Positions 46,494 to 54,435 of a DNA stretch of 64,000 nucleotides are shown in pieces. The position numbers were made by a program, and so were the translations under genes. Under the pieces are notes generated by a model, which worked only from the letters and a program-made list of their open reading frames with translations, searched no databases and was not told where the DNA came from. Numbering within the stretch: position 1 is the first letter of the stretch; every line of letters begins with the position of its first letter. The DNA comes from Selaginella moellendorffii (taxonomy: Eukaryota; Streptophyta; Lycopodiopsida; Selaginellales; Selaginellaceae): contig NW_003314273.1 of the NCBI RefSeq assembly GCF_000143415.4, forward strand, positions 1,518,052 to 1,582,051, written 5' to 3'.

Positions 46494-48398
46494 TCTGAAA
46501 GTGCAGAAAAGAAGTTAAGACCATACAAAAAATGATTGGAGAATGGCCTAAATCATAACATACCAAACAACCTCAATAGCATGAGGCCACATGCCATTAT
46601 TCAAACATGCTATTGACACCCATGTGAAATTTCGCATTCACAAAATTGGCATGAGGCCTCATGCCATCTTGATAAACACATAGCTACAAGTAGGTAAAGA
46701 AACTATTGGCAATATGCTAGTGATGAACTTGCAAGCCCCAAGATGGCATGAGCCCTCATACCATTAGTGGTACCGTAGCGCCACTCGCACCACCGCAACT
46801 GCTCGTAGCACCGCTCGCACAAACTGCCACTCGCATAAACTGTCGCTCGCAATGGCCCTCGCAATGCCGCAATCGCTCGTAGACGCATAAACCACAGCCC
46901 ACAACGCCGCTTACACAAGCAGCGCTCACTGCGCTCAGCGGAACCAAGAACACGGCGCACAAAAATGATAGACCTAGGAATGAGTTCGAGAATTCAAAAA
47001 TAACACACGCTTGAACGTCACATCAAATCCTCTGACAAACCAGATCTTATGATTCCTCTGACAAATTTCAAACTGAGTAGCGTCTAGACTTTGCTGTCGG
47101 AGGTTGAACTTTGTCACATCATGTCCTTGCCTCGATCCAGCTGTGCCATGTCAGTGATTCGAACTTTGCCATGCCATGTCAGCGATCCGCGCCAAGATTA
47201 TTCGCCGTGTAAAGGAATAATTATGCTGTGTGTGTACGTCCATTTATGGCAATATAAGGCCACACGCCATTTAAAGAATAATGCTAGTCGAACATTTTTT
47301 GGTGCATTTTTGGGTTTAAAATTGCATGAGCCCACACGCTATAAAGTTTACCTATACCAAAAATAGAAACAGCTTTATTTACTTGGGAATTTAAGTGGTT
47401 GAGGCATTTTTAAACTTACAAACACATGCCCTACTTACATTCCTTTGGTTGCTTAAAATTCAAAAATATTATAAACCTTTCTTTTTACATTTTGAATGTT
47501 TTCAATTATGGTTTTTGATTTTCGCAGGACCAGCCTAGTAACACGCCATTCAAGGAATAATGCCACAGGACGCCTGGATTTTTGGGTTTAAAATGTTTAG
47601 GGTTTTTTGGGTTTTTTCAAAATATTTTGGGTCCAACGTTTTTTGGGTTTCTTTGGTTCAAAATTGCATGAGCCCACACGCTATAATATTGATTTGAGAG
47701 AAAAATAGAAACAGATAGAATTTCTTTATTTAGCTGAACATCTGCCATTTTTGGAAATACAAGATGCTTTGGAATATCCAATCATGCATGGTATAAATAT
47801 AGTGAGGGTATTAAATGATATCCCAATCATGATCTTTCTTTTGGATTTCGCGTGCATGCAGTCCGAGGAATGATGACATTGCGGATTTCTTTTGGATTTT
47901 GCGTGCTTGCATGCGCGCGGCAATCCAGAAATTAATGGTGGCGCCCAAGTCTGAGGAATGATGACGTGGCGGGATTACCAACCGTTGTGACATTTCGCGC
48001 GTGTGAGGTTAGGTTTTGCATTTTGCTTCATACTCGCGCTCGCGCTCGCATCACACTCGCGCTCCCGCTCGCATCGCGCTCCCACTCGCGATCACACTCA
48101 CTTCTCTACAGGTTTCTCGTGTGCATCGGCGTCCACTCGCGCTTGCATCACACTCGCGCTCGCATCGCGCTCGTGTGCATCGGCGTCCACTTCAAGACAC
48201 ACCCAGTTTGTAACTTCGCCGCCAACTCCGCCGCCCACTCCGCCACCCACACGCAGCCCACTTGGCGTCCCGGGAGATTTCAGCACCACTCTCCAACTGT
48301 AAGTGGCAGAGTAGCCTTGCTGCTACGATCTGCTGCACATACAGTGCACATTCACCAGCGAGTCTGGCCTCGATTGTCACGCCTCCATTCGGCTTCAA
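46494..48398. promoter_or_regulatory. Divergent control region of element P
   Basis: 1.9 kb between the two start codons. It holds palindrome copies at 46576, 46646, 46743, 47246 (stretched), 47331, 47663 and a half-copy at 47537. Two GC-rich arrays of CTCGC-type words lie at 46775-46930 (as CACTCGCA) and 48030-48190 (as CACTCGCGCTCGCATC), one toward each gene. A segment with TTTTGGGTTTAAAAT and GCATGAGCCCACACGCTATA occurs twice (about 47310-47370 and 47585-47715). I see no convincing single TATA box. Confidence 0.6.
48030..48190. repeat. CTCGC-rich low-complexity array in the P control region
   Basis: Runs of CACTCGCGCTCGCATC and CGCTCCCGCTCGCATC upstream of the plus-strand gene. The open frames they create (47966-48514 and overlaps) are Arg/Ser/His-rich in all frames and start upstream of the likely start codon, so I treat this as leader or promoter DNA. 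Confidence 0.7.
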
Positions 48399-51300
48399 AT
48401 GGTAAGTCTTTTAGGCCAAGTAGAAAATGGCATGAGGCCACATGCCATTCAGTAGCAACATTGGCATGCACTGATTGGGCTCTCGAGTGCAGTCCGGTTA
48501 CAGATGGCGTGTAGCCTCACGCCATCTTAGGATGCAGCCTCAAGACATCTGATGCAGTGGTGAATGGCGTGTGGCCTCACGTTATTTCCAGCTGCTAGTT
48601 TTTCATCTGTCAGCTCTAATTGTTGTGCATTTCTGAACAGGCGAGGAATTGCGTTCTTCTTCCAGCCACTGTCAATGTGGATGCAGAGAAGGGGGAGGAG
48701 CTCACCAGTTGGACTTTCGGGATGGAAGGCGAGGATCTGATGTTGTGCAACACAGATGGTGGGAGAAAAGAATGCATGGGGATCCTCATCCAAGTGACAG
48801 ACACTCCATGCAGTTCCATGCAAGAATATGGACTGGCACTTGTGGTAAAGACAGCGTCCGCCTTCAAGATCCACCTTGCACATCCTAGTGGCTTCCCGGA
48901 GGGGGGCAGCGGCTATGAGGAATTCCTAGAGGGAGCTAGGGAGAGGTTGTCCAGGAGGCCCACAATTTCAAAGACGCTGCGGGTCTATGAAGATCACATG
49001 GAATCCACGGACCTCACCTACGGCGATGTTCAAAAACTATATTCCAACATTGAGCCGTTGAGAGTGCCTCCAGTTCGCGAAGCGAAGGGGAAGGGGGTCG
49101 ATCTGGAAACTACCCCGAAGCAGAAAAGGGTGGTCAAGCTCAAGCCGACGTCCGACTCTGCTGCTCCAAAAAAGAAGCTACTCGGTGATGCCATTGCCTC
49201 AGGTTCGAACACTACACCCACCAAAAAGAAGAGCCGCAAAGAGCAGAAAGAGCAAGAAGAGGCAGCAAAAATCGTCGCAGATAATAGTACTTGTTACTAT
49301 TCCAACAAAGTATATACAATTGACGTGAGCCGTATCGACATCCAAAGCAAATACAACCACAGGCTAGTATCTGATGAGTGGGTGGAGAAACTGAAGCAGA
49401 AGATGCTGGCAAGTCCAGTAACACCCGACATCGCAGACGTGATCCCCTACTACCGAACAATGAAGGGCGAGACGAGGTTTCCAGACTTGATCAATAGGAA
49501 GGTGTTGGACGATCAGAACATCCGGTTCTATGCCGTCTCCGGGCAGCATTCTAGCTTGGCGATGCAACAGATAGTTGTGGATATTATGGTGGGCGAGGAG
49601 GTGAAGAAAGTCTTCAAGACAAGAGTTGTCCGCCTGATAAAAGGCAACTCGCCCCTCCAATCTATCATATACATCTCCCACGCGCAGAATGTCAAGCAAG
49701 AAACGTGCTACAAATCGGGTCTGCACGAGACATTGGCACGAACACGGAAGCTCTAGGTTCAACTGAAGAAGCCACAAAAACCAGGACAAGGACGTGCACT
49801 AGCAACTAGCGCCTGGCAGGTAAGCCTCGTTGCATGTGGCATAGCATGTGGCCTCACGCCATTTCCATTGCAGGAATTCTCGAGTCTTCTCTCGAAAACA
49901 CTGGGGGTCAATGACACACTCAGCATCCATAACATTCTACTCGCGACAAAAGTTGTTTTTGACAAATGGGTAGATGTGCTGAGGAGGTACCATGACGGGG
50001 AGTTGCTAAACTCAATGGGTGTGGAGGACGGCCGGAAGCCCAATGATTTGAAGCTCAATGCTTTGTGTTTCTCACGGTCTCTAAGCGACGACGACCTTCT
50101 GACAGTGGCTAATGCTCTTCTACGTGGTGAGGTAGTCTTCAACAAGACCAAAATGACTCCCGGCCATATTGTGACATACGAGGACTTGTGCACGACTCTG
50201 AGAGCTCGTGCGCTATTGAAGGATTGGATCTTCGAGCAAGTGGCCGTGGAGAGGGTGAGCATCGACACCACGCAAGAGATGATGGAAGAGCTGGAGTTGT
50301 CAAATGAAGACATCGACGAGTACGTGAAGGGGGCCCCCAAGTTCATTAATCTGCTGCGGGATGCCACGAAAAGTAAAGCTGAGAAGTTGGATCAGTATCC
50401 AAATTTCATTAAGAGGGATGTCGACCGCCGGCTTCAGAAACAGCTCGACCCCGCAGCAGAGGCCTATCGAGAACCTTACCGGGTATACGTGAATTCGGAT
50501 GAGGATCATAGGTGGAGGAGCATCGTTTCCCGCGGAGATGAGCAGGTCAAGAACATCTTTTGTGTGATGGACTTCACAAACGAGGAGATCACTCATGCAG
50601 ACGAAGTCAGCTCCATCATTGACTTAATGGTGGGACTTGCGGAGGTGGAATCTTCAGTCCACTATATGATCTACGACTCCGAATCCTATCACAAGTTCTG
50701 GAAGGCCTTGAACGAGGTGAAGGCTCGGTTAAAAGGCAAGGAGATGCGGGAGATCCATGGGATAATGGCTAAGAAGAAGATACCGACGAATGTCCACATC
50801 TTCACACTCGCCCTTGTTATTGGTCCTGCAGCAGAGTGGGACTGGAGTGACTTCCCAGCTTCGTTCAACAAGGCCGATCGAATTGATCTGAGGGAGGTCA
50901 ATTTACCTGTGCCTGAGGAACTGAAGACGGCTATGGAGCTTTCGAATCCAAAGAAAGCTCCAGGTGCAGCATGGGAAATGCTCAGCTGGGTCTTCAACGC
51001 AATAGCGAGTGACTCCAAGGGCAAATGCGTTGTCGAGTACAACTGCGGCGGACTATTCTTTCGAGCCGCACTACTCAAGGGTGTCCCGTGTGTTGCGGTG
51101 ACAAACTCCATTGAAGAGGTGACTTCAATGGAGCATATAATTATAGTTGCCAAAGAAAAACAGTATCTTCTCTGCGAACCTGGTGAGTACGCACTTTAAG
51201 TTTAAATGTTATCTCACAAGCTCTGTATGCAGGAGCATGGCCACCCCCAGATGCTGAAACGGCGTTAACAGCTACTGATGTTAGGCCGAGCTCACAACCT

Positions 51301-53845
51301 GCAATAGGTAAGGTCACGTGAGGCCTCACGCCATTTTGATTATAGATCGTTGTGAATATTCAGACACGAGGACTGAAAAGCACACTGGTGGCACGTCGAA
51401 GAAGGACAAACAGACAAGCAATAGGAAAAAAGGAGGTACAAATTATATTTGCAATGGCGTGTGGTCTCATGCCATTCCTTGCAGGAGACACTTCTTCAAA
51501 GGCAAAACAGGCAAGCACCAGCCAAGCTCAAACTGACAGTGGTCATAAAAAGCGAAAGCACGTTGGACAGTCGTCGGGATCAGAGGCGTTTGATTCGAAA
51601 AGGAAGAAGGGCAACGAAAAGATGATAGGTAATGCCTCGCGGTTATGGCGTGTGTGCTCATGCCATTCATTGCAGATCAAGGGCTGAGTGAAAGGAGCCA
51701 GTCACCACCTCCTGACTCAGATTCCTATGGCAGACTCCCCTTCCCCAATCTCAATGGAGAGGTACAATGGATGAGGGATGCTTTTCAAGTCAGGGCCACG
51801 TTTTTCTCATCTCGTCGTCTTCGAAGGGTGCAAGAACGTGCAGAAACCATGTTAAGACAGTCGGGTGAGGATACGGTCCTAGGTCAAGCACTAAAACAGG
51901 CTATGGATGTCTTGTATTTTGAGATGGAGACTCGGCCAGATGATTTTCCCAAGATGGTCCTGGAAGAACAAGCCATCCAGCCTGAGCAGCCTATGGAAGA
52001 AATACAGGAGGGGGATGAGGAGCCAGAGAAAGATAATGAGTAGGAAGAGCAGAAGGACGAAGAGGAGGACAAAGAAGAGGAGGACGAAGAAGAGGACGAA
52101 GAGGACTTGGATGGTCCTCACAATGGTGACGATCACAATAACGACGACGACGATGATGACGACGATGGCCAGCCTGAGGTGGCCAAAGAGCAGCGGAGGA
52201 AGGTCATACAAGACAAACCATCAGGTAAATAATAGTACATCCATTCCTAACCTTTTACCATTTCTAACATTGTCCATGTAGGTCGCAGAGCAAATGGTAA
52301 GTAGAGATTATTCAGTTGAATTAAGATACAAACTCTAGCCTTTAGTGTCGAGGAAGGATAGTGCCAAGCAAGGGTCGAAACGTATGTCCAATCTTTCAGA
52401 ATCAGCAGTGCGCCCAAGTGATATCGGTCCTAGTTCCTCAATAGCAGTTGATGGTAAATACAGTATAGTCGATTCAATGTGCTAATGAGTTTGTTTTTAA
52501 TAGCCAGTAGGGAGGATACCATCTCAATCGAAGGGAGATATTTGGACATGCATATGGATCCGCCAGTGGACTCTACTTGCCTGCAAGAGTCATCAGAGCT
52601 GGTGGAGGTTACTATCCATATCAACGCCAAGCAAGCTGACCACGCTCCACTTGATGCTGCCCATACCACTGACTCAATCTTGTCCACGTATCCAACTGAC
52701 GGTGACCAGGCGCCATTGGACCCGCATGAGGCCGCCCCAGCCGCCGAGCCGGTCGTATCCTCATTTCCAACGTGTGCCCAATCGTTTGACTACGCGCCGT
52801 TGGAACCTCCCTACACCGCCCCTGCTGCCTGTTCGGTCATGTCCACTTTGCCAACGGAGGCACCAACTGAAATGGCGTGTGATCACACGCCATCGGAACC
52901 ACCCCATGCCACTGTTGAGCCAGTTGTACCAGAGTCTACAGCTGAAATGGCATGTGCCCACACGCCATCGGATGCGATTGACCCCACATTGTAGAGGAGA
53001 GTATTTCCGCCCTTCACGTTTCCTCGACCAAAACCCTCTCAACGACCATCGGGAGCACCATTCGCTAATATTGTAGATGGTAAAATTGACTTGTACTATT
53101 TTTTATGCTGACGCATTTCATTTCAGAGTCACGGCGAAGGTACTATATCGTTTTTGATCTGAACGGTGTCCTTTTCTCCCATGAGCGTGGCTCGTCCTCG
53201 AATGTCACTGCACCCTCCAAAGCCTGCGGTCGCAAGTTGGTCAAAAGAGACAGATTCACATTAATCACACGGGAGAAACTGCGGGATCTAATAATGACCA
53301 TGCGACACTTAAAACAGAGGGCCGGGTTCAATTTGCAATTGGGAGTTTGGACATCCATGATGCGCCACAATGCATTAACGTTGCTACAGATGATGCACGA
53401 TCAGACGCGAGTAATATTACCATTTGACTTTCTCCTAACGCAGGAGGATTGCTTGACTATGGTCCATGTGAGGGGTAGCAAGCCCATCTTCGTCAAGCCA
53501 GAGGCTGTAGTGATGAACCGGATTGTTAGGTCAAGTGAAATCCTCATCATCGATGACTCGTCGATTAAAACTGCAGCGAACACGCACACATATGCAGTGC
53601 ACCCCATCTCTTGCAGTATGGAAACTAGGGAGAAGAAACCGTATGTTCTGGGGGACCTTGCAAAACGGCTTGGAGCGATGGTGATAGAGAACTGGCCAGT
53701 CCAGGAGGTGGCTGCAGAAATCAACCAAATGGCAGATGGAACGGTATATCAGAAGCCATTTGATCGGACAGACACCAGTCATCATTTATGGCATGTATAT
53801 TGTCTAGCCAAGCACTATCCGCATCTCCATAATCTACTCAACTGA
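48399..53845 (+). CDS. Element P large gene: ParB-like, methyltransferase-like and FCP1-type HAD domains
   Basis: Eleven exons: 48399-48401, 48641-49819, 49874-51182, 51233-51307, 51346-51435, 51485-51628, 51676-52224, 52282-52296, 52346-52453, 52504-53079, 53127-53845. All introns are GT-AG and the frame holds throughout, about 1,588 codons. In-frame TAG codons lie at 49754, 52041 and 52992. Order: new N-terminal region (residues 1-150), basic NLS-like stretch (150-215), ParB-like segment (224-345), helical region, methyltransferase-like segment (about 610-830), Lys-rich linkers, acidic run, Pro/Ala repeats, HAD domain (1354-1560). I infer a nuclear DNA-binding factor of the transposon. It is not a known transposase. 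The whole combination is unfamiliar to me. Confidence 0.82.
48402..48640 (+). other. Intron 1 of P large gene, with three palindromes
   Basis: 239 nt, GTAAGT to AACAG, separating the ATG codon from the rest of the protein. It contains palindrome copies at 48427-48448, 48504-48525 and 48564-48585. It is the only intron of normal length in this gene. Its position between the start codon and the body suggests a regulatory role. Confidence 0.75.
49295..49700 (+). other. ParB/sulfiredoxin-like segment of the P large protein
   Basis: The translated segment reads VYTIDVSRIDIQ, then a helix SDEWVEKLKQKMLAS, then a beta strand and FYAVSGQHSSLAMQQIV. In ParB-like proteins an I-x-x-x-x-I start is followed by a helix with L-x-x-x-I and a G-x-H/N-R-x-x-A box. 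Here the box is GQHSSLA. The fit is by pattern only. ParB proteins bind palindromic parS sites and use CTP. No separate helix-turn-helix is obvious to me. Confidence 0.5.
49820..49873 (+). other. Intron 2 of P large gene (54 nt)
   Basis: GTAAGC to TTGCAG. Nearly half of it is a palindrome copy (49841-49862) ending 11 nt before the splice acceptor. Confidence 0.85.
50530..51180 (+). other. N4/N6 DNA methyltransferase-like segment, probably inactive
   Basis: The end of this segment (KKAPGAAWEMLSWV, then GKCVVEYNCGGLFFRAALLK, then GVPCVAVTNS) follows the layout of the C-terminal part of beta-class N4/N6 DNA methyltransferases: K-P, helix, then VLDPFxGSGT and AAxxxGR. The Asp-Pro-Phe-Gly of motif I is replaced by VEYNCGG, and no D/N/S-P-P-Y box is seen upstream (the best candidate place reads CVMDFTNEE). 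If the fold is right, the enzyme is dead or a binding domain only. ParB plus methylase fusions are known in bacteria and phage. Confidence 0.4.
51183..51232 (+). other. Intron 3 of P large gene (50 nt)
   Basis: GTGAGT to ATGCAG, phase 1. No full palindrome. Splicing gives CEPGAWPPPDAE across the junction. Confidence 0.8.
51308..51345 (+). other. Intron 4 of P large gene (38 nt)
   Basis: GTAAGG to TTATAG. A palindrome copy (51313-51334) takes up more than half of it. 38 nt is far below the usual plant minimum, yet removing it keeps the frame and avoids no stop by itself, so either splicing or read-through is possible. Confidence 0.6.
51436..51484 (+). other. Intron 5 of P large gene (49 nt)
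   Basis: GTACAA to TTGCAG, with palindrome 51454-51475 ending 9 nt before the exon. Confidence 0.75.
51629..51675 (+). other. Intron 6 of P large gene (47 nt)
   Basis: GTAATG to TTGCAG, with palindrome 51645-51666 ending 9 nt before the exon. Same design as introns 2 and 5. Confidence 0.75.
52041..52190 (+). other. Acidic run in the P large protein after an in-frame TAG
   Basis: Directly after TAG (52041-52043) the frame encodes a Glu/Asp-rich stretch of about 45 residues ending in nine consecutive Asp. The acidic composition carries on from codons before the stop (EEIQEGDEEPEKDNE), which shows that the stop is inside a once-continuous exon. Confidence 0.8.
52225..52281 (+). other. Intron 7 of P large gene (57 nt)
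   Basis: GTAAAT to ATGTAG, pyrimidine-rich, no palindrome. It is followed by a 15-nt microexon (52282-52296) and intron 8 (52297-52345, 49 nt). Phase 1 is kept. Confidence 0.65.
52297..52345 (+). other. Intron 8 of P large gene (49 nt)
   Basis: GTAAGT to CTTTAG. A nearer AG (52338) would put a stop in frame, so the acceptor at 52345 is preferred. Confidence 0.6.
52454..52503 (+). other. Intron 9 of P large gene (50 nt)
   Basis: GTAAAT to TAATAG, T-rich 3' half, phase 1, no palindrome. Confidence 0.75.
52620..52975 (+). repeat. Degenerate peptide repeats, two built on palindrome copies
   Basis: Units such as DHAPLDAAH, DQAPLDPHE, DYAPLEPPY, DHTPSEPPH and AHTPSDAID recur every 30 to 40 residues. 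The last two arise from palindromes at 52872-52893 and 52947-52968 (both give EMAC-x-HTPS). This shows the site family has been accepted into coding sequence. Confidence 0.75.
53080..53126 (+). other. Intron 10 of P large gene (47 nt)
   Basis: GTAAAA to TTTCAG with a strong T-rich tract, phase 1. It joins the Pro-rich tail of exon 10 to the HAD domain. Confidence 0.8.
53127..53845 (+). other. FCP1/NIF-type HAD phosphatase-like domain (last exon of P large gene)
   Basis: 239 codons. Motif I is YIVFDLNGVLFSHE, with the nucleophile Asp kept but the second Asp of DxDx(T/V) replaced by Asn. Motif II region: LGVWTSMMRHNALTLL. Motif III Lys: KPIFVKPEAV. Motif IV: EILIIDDSSIKTAANTHTYAV. This order is that of the SCP/FCP1/NIF family, whose members dephosphorylate the RNA polymerase II tail. 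The Asn at motif I is seen in some plant HAD proteins and could lower or abolish phosphatase activity. Fusion to a transposon protein is unusual. Confidence 0.82.
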
Positions 53846-53989
53846 ATGGGTTCTTCGACCACTGAACATGAGCGTGGACGTATTAGAGAAGAGATGGCAT
53901 TACTATTGGGTTTAAATCCTGATAGTGTGGAGAGTGATGAAATTCCAAGATTATTGTATAGGCGTTGGAGGCAAAAAATAACAGTCTGA
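53846..53989 (+). CDS. In-frame continuation or small ORF after the HAD stop
   Basis: The stop TGA (53843-53845) is followed at once, in the same frame, by ATG and 46 more codons ending TGA at 53987-53989. The peptide (for example IREEMALLLGLNPDSVESDE) is compact and charged. It is either a C-terminal extension cut off by CGA-to-TGA or a small overlapping ORF. I do not recognise it. Confidence 0.45.
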   Translation: MGSSTTEHERGRIREEMALLLGLNPDSVESDEIPRLLYRRWRQKITV

Positions 53990-54407
53990 GATGGCATGTA
54001 TTTATTTAAAAATGTAACTTATTATGGCATGGGGTTCCATGCCATTGTATTAATATTAAAAGACAATTCTTTGAGAGGATTTGCATTATACTAGAAGTGT
54101 TACAGCATGTTATTGGAAGTCTATGAAGTTGTTTTATTAATAAGGGGAAAGTAAAGATTGAATGGGGATTTGGGCTCCACCTAGACTCGGAACAACTGAG
54201 CCAATATTAAAAGGATGGAAAGAAATTGGACGACGATGACAAGGAGAAGAGAGAGGTGAAGCAGTGGCAGAGGGAGGAGAAGTGATTGAGTAGACATTTC
54301 CTTGTTTAAAATAAAATGGCATGTGCCTCAATGCAGTTGAATTTTGTTATATTTATATACTATATAAAGGTTTGGAAACCTTATTTTACAAGTGGGATAA
54401 TGACAAT
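53990..54407. other. Right subterminal region of P
   Basis: About 420 bp with palindrome copies at 54024-54045 and 54316-54337 (degenerate) and a half-copy at 53991. Just inside the TIR, AAGTGGGA and TCCCACTT (54391-54416) form a short inverted repeat with a 10-nt loop. Confidence 0.7.
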
Positions 54408-54431
54408 TCCCACTTTAACGAAATAGAGCTT
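54408..54431 (-). repeat. Right terminal inverted repeat of P
   Basis: 24 bp, perfect inverse of 42039-42062, followed by the target duplication ACAA (54432-54435). Confidence 0.95.
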
Positions 54432-54435
54432 ACAA

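Larger units (their letters stand above)
42265..54337. repeat. 22-bp palindrome family of element P (about 25 copies)
   Basis: Consensus: half-site ATGGC(A/G)TG, centre WGGCCW, mirrored half-site CA(C/T)GCCAT. Starts of copies: 42265, 42581, 42670, 43268, 43428, 43574, 44916, 44973, 46576, 46646, 46743, 47246, 47331, 47663, 48427, 48504, 48564, 49841, 51313, 51454, 51645, 52872, 52947, 54024, 54316; half-copies at 43086, 47537, 53991. They occur in both subterminal parts, the control region, five introns and two exons. I find none in the other 51 kb. A symmetric site repeated this way looks like a protein-binding site. Confidence 0.92.
42039..54431. mobile_element. Element P: 12.4-kb TIR DNA transposon with ParB-like/HAD protein and a palindrome family
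   Basis: 24-bp perfect terminal inverted repeats (42039-42062 and 54408-54431, starting AAGCTCTATTTCGTTAAA) flank 12,393 bp. ACAA is duplicated at 42035-42038 and 54432-54435. Excising P and one ACAA makes the interrupted Gypsy frame run through. Cargo: a minus-strand DDE-type transposase (46493-43595), a plus-strand 11-exon gene (48399-53845), a divergent control region, and about 25 copies of a 22-bp palindrome. The 4-bp duplication and the transposase type do not fit hAT, Mutator, CACTA, PIF or Mariner. I do not recognise a named superfamily with this gene set. Confidence 0.92.

Noticed and set aside
47966-48514. Arg/Ser/His-rich frames upstream of the P large gene
   Set aside because: They come from the CTCGC array; the frame that fits splicing starts at ATG 48399.
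48399-53845. UAG read as glutamine in this organism
   Set aside because: The TAG codons in the P gene could be Gln, but TAG also replaces a conserved Trp in family B RT linker sequence, and TGA and TAA interrupt other frames. Decay is the simpler explanation.
42265-54337. CRISPR-like array because of the regular palindromes
   Set aside because: Spacing is irregular (tens to thousands of bases), copies lie in introns and exons, and the genome is eukaryotic.
42039-54431. Endogenous virus or giant-virus fragment
   Set aside because: TIRs, a 4-bp duplication, a transposase and spliced genes fit a DNA transposon; no capsid, polymerase or packaging gene is seen.
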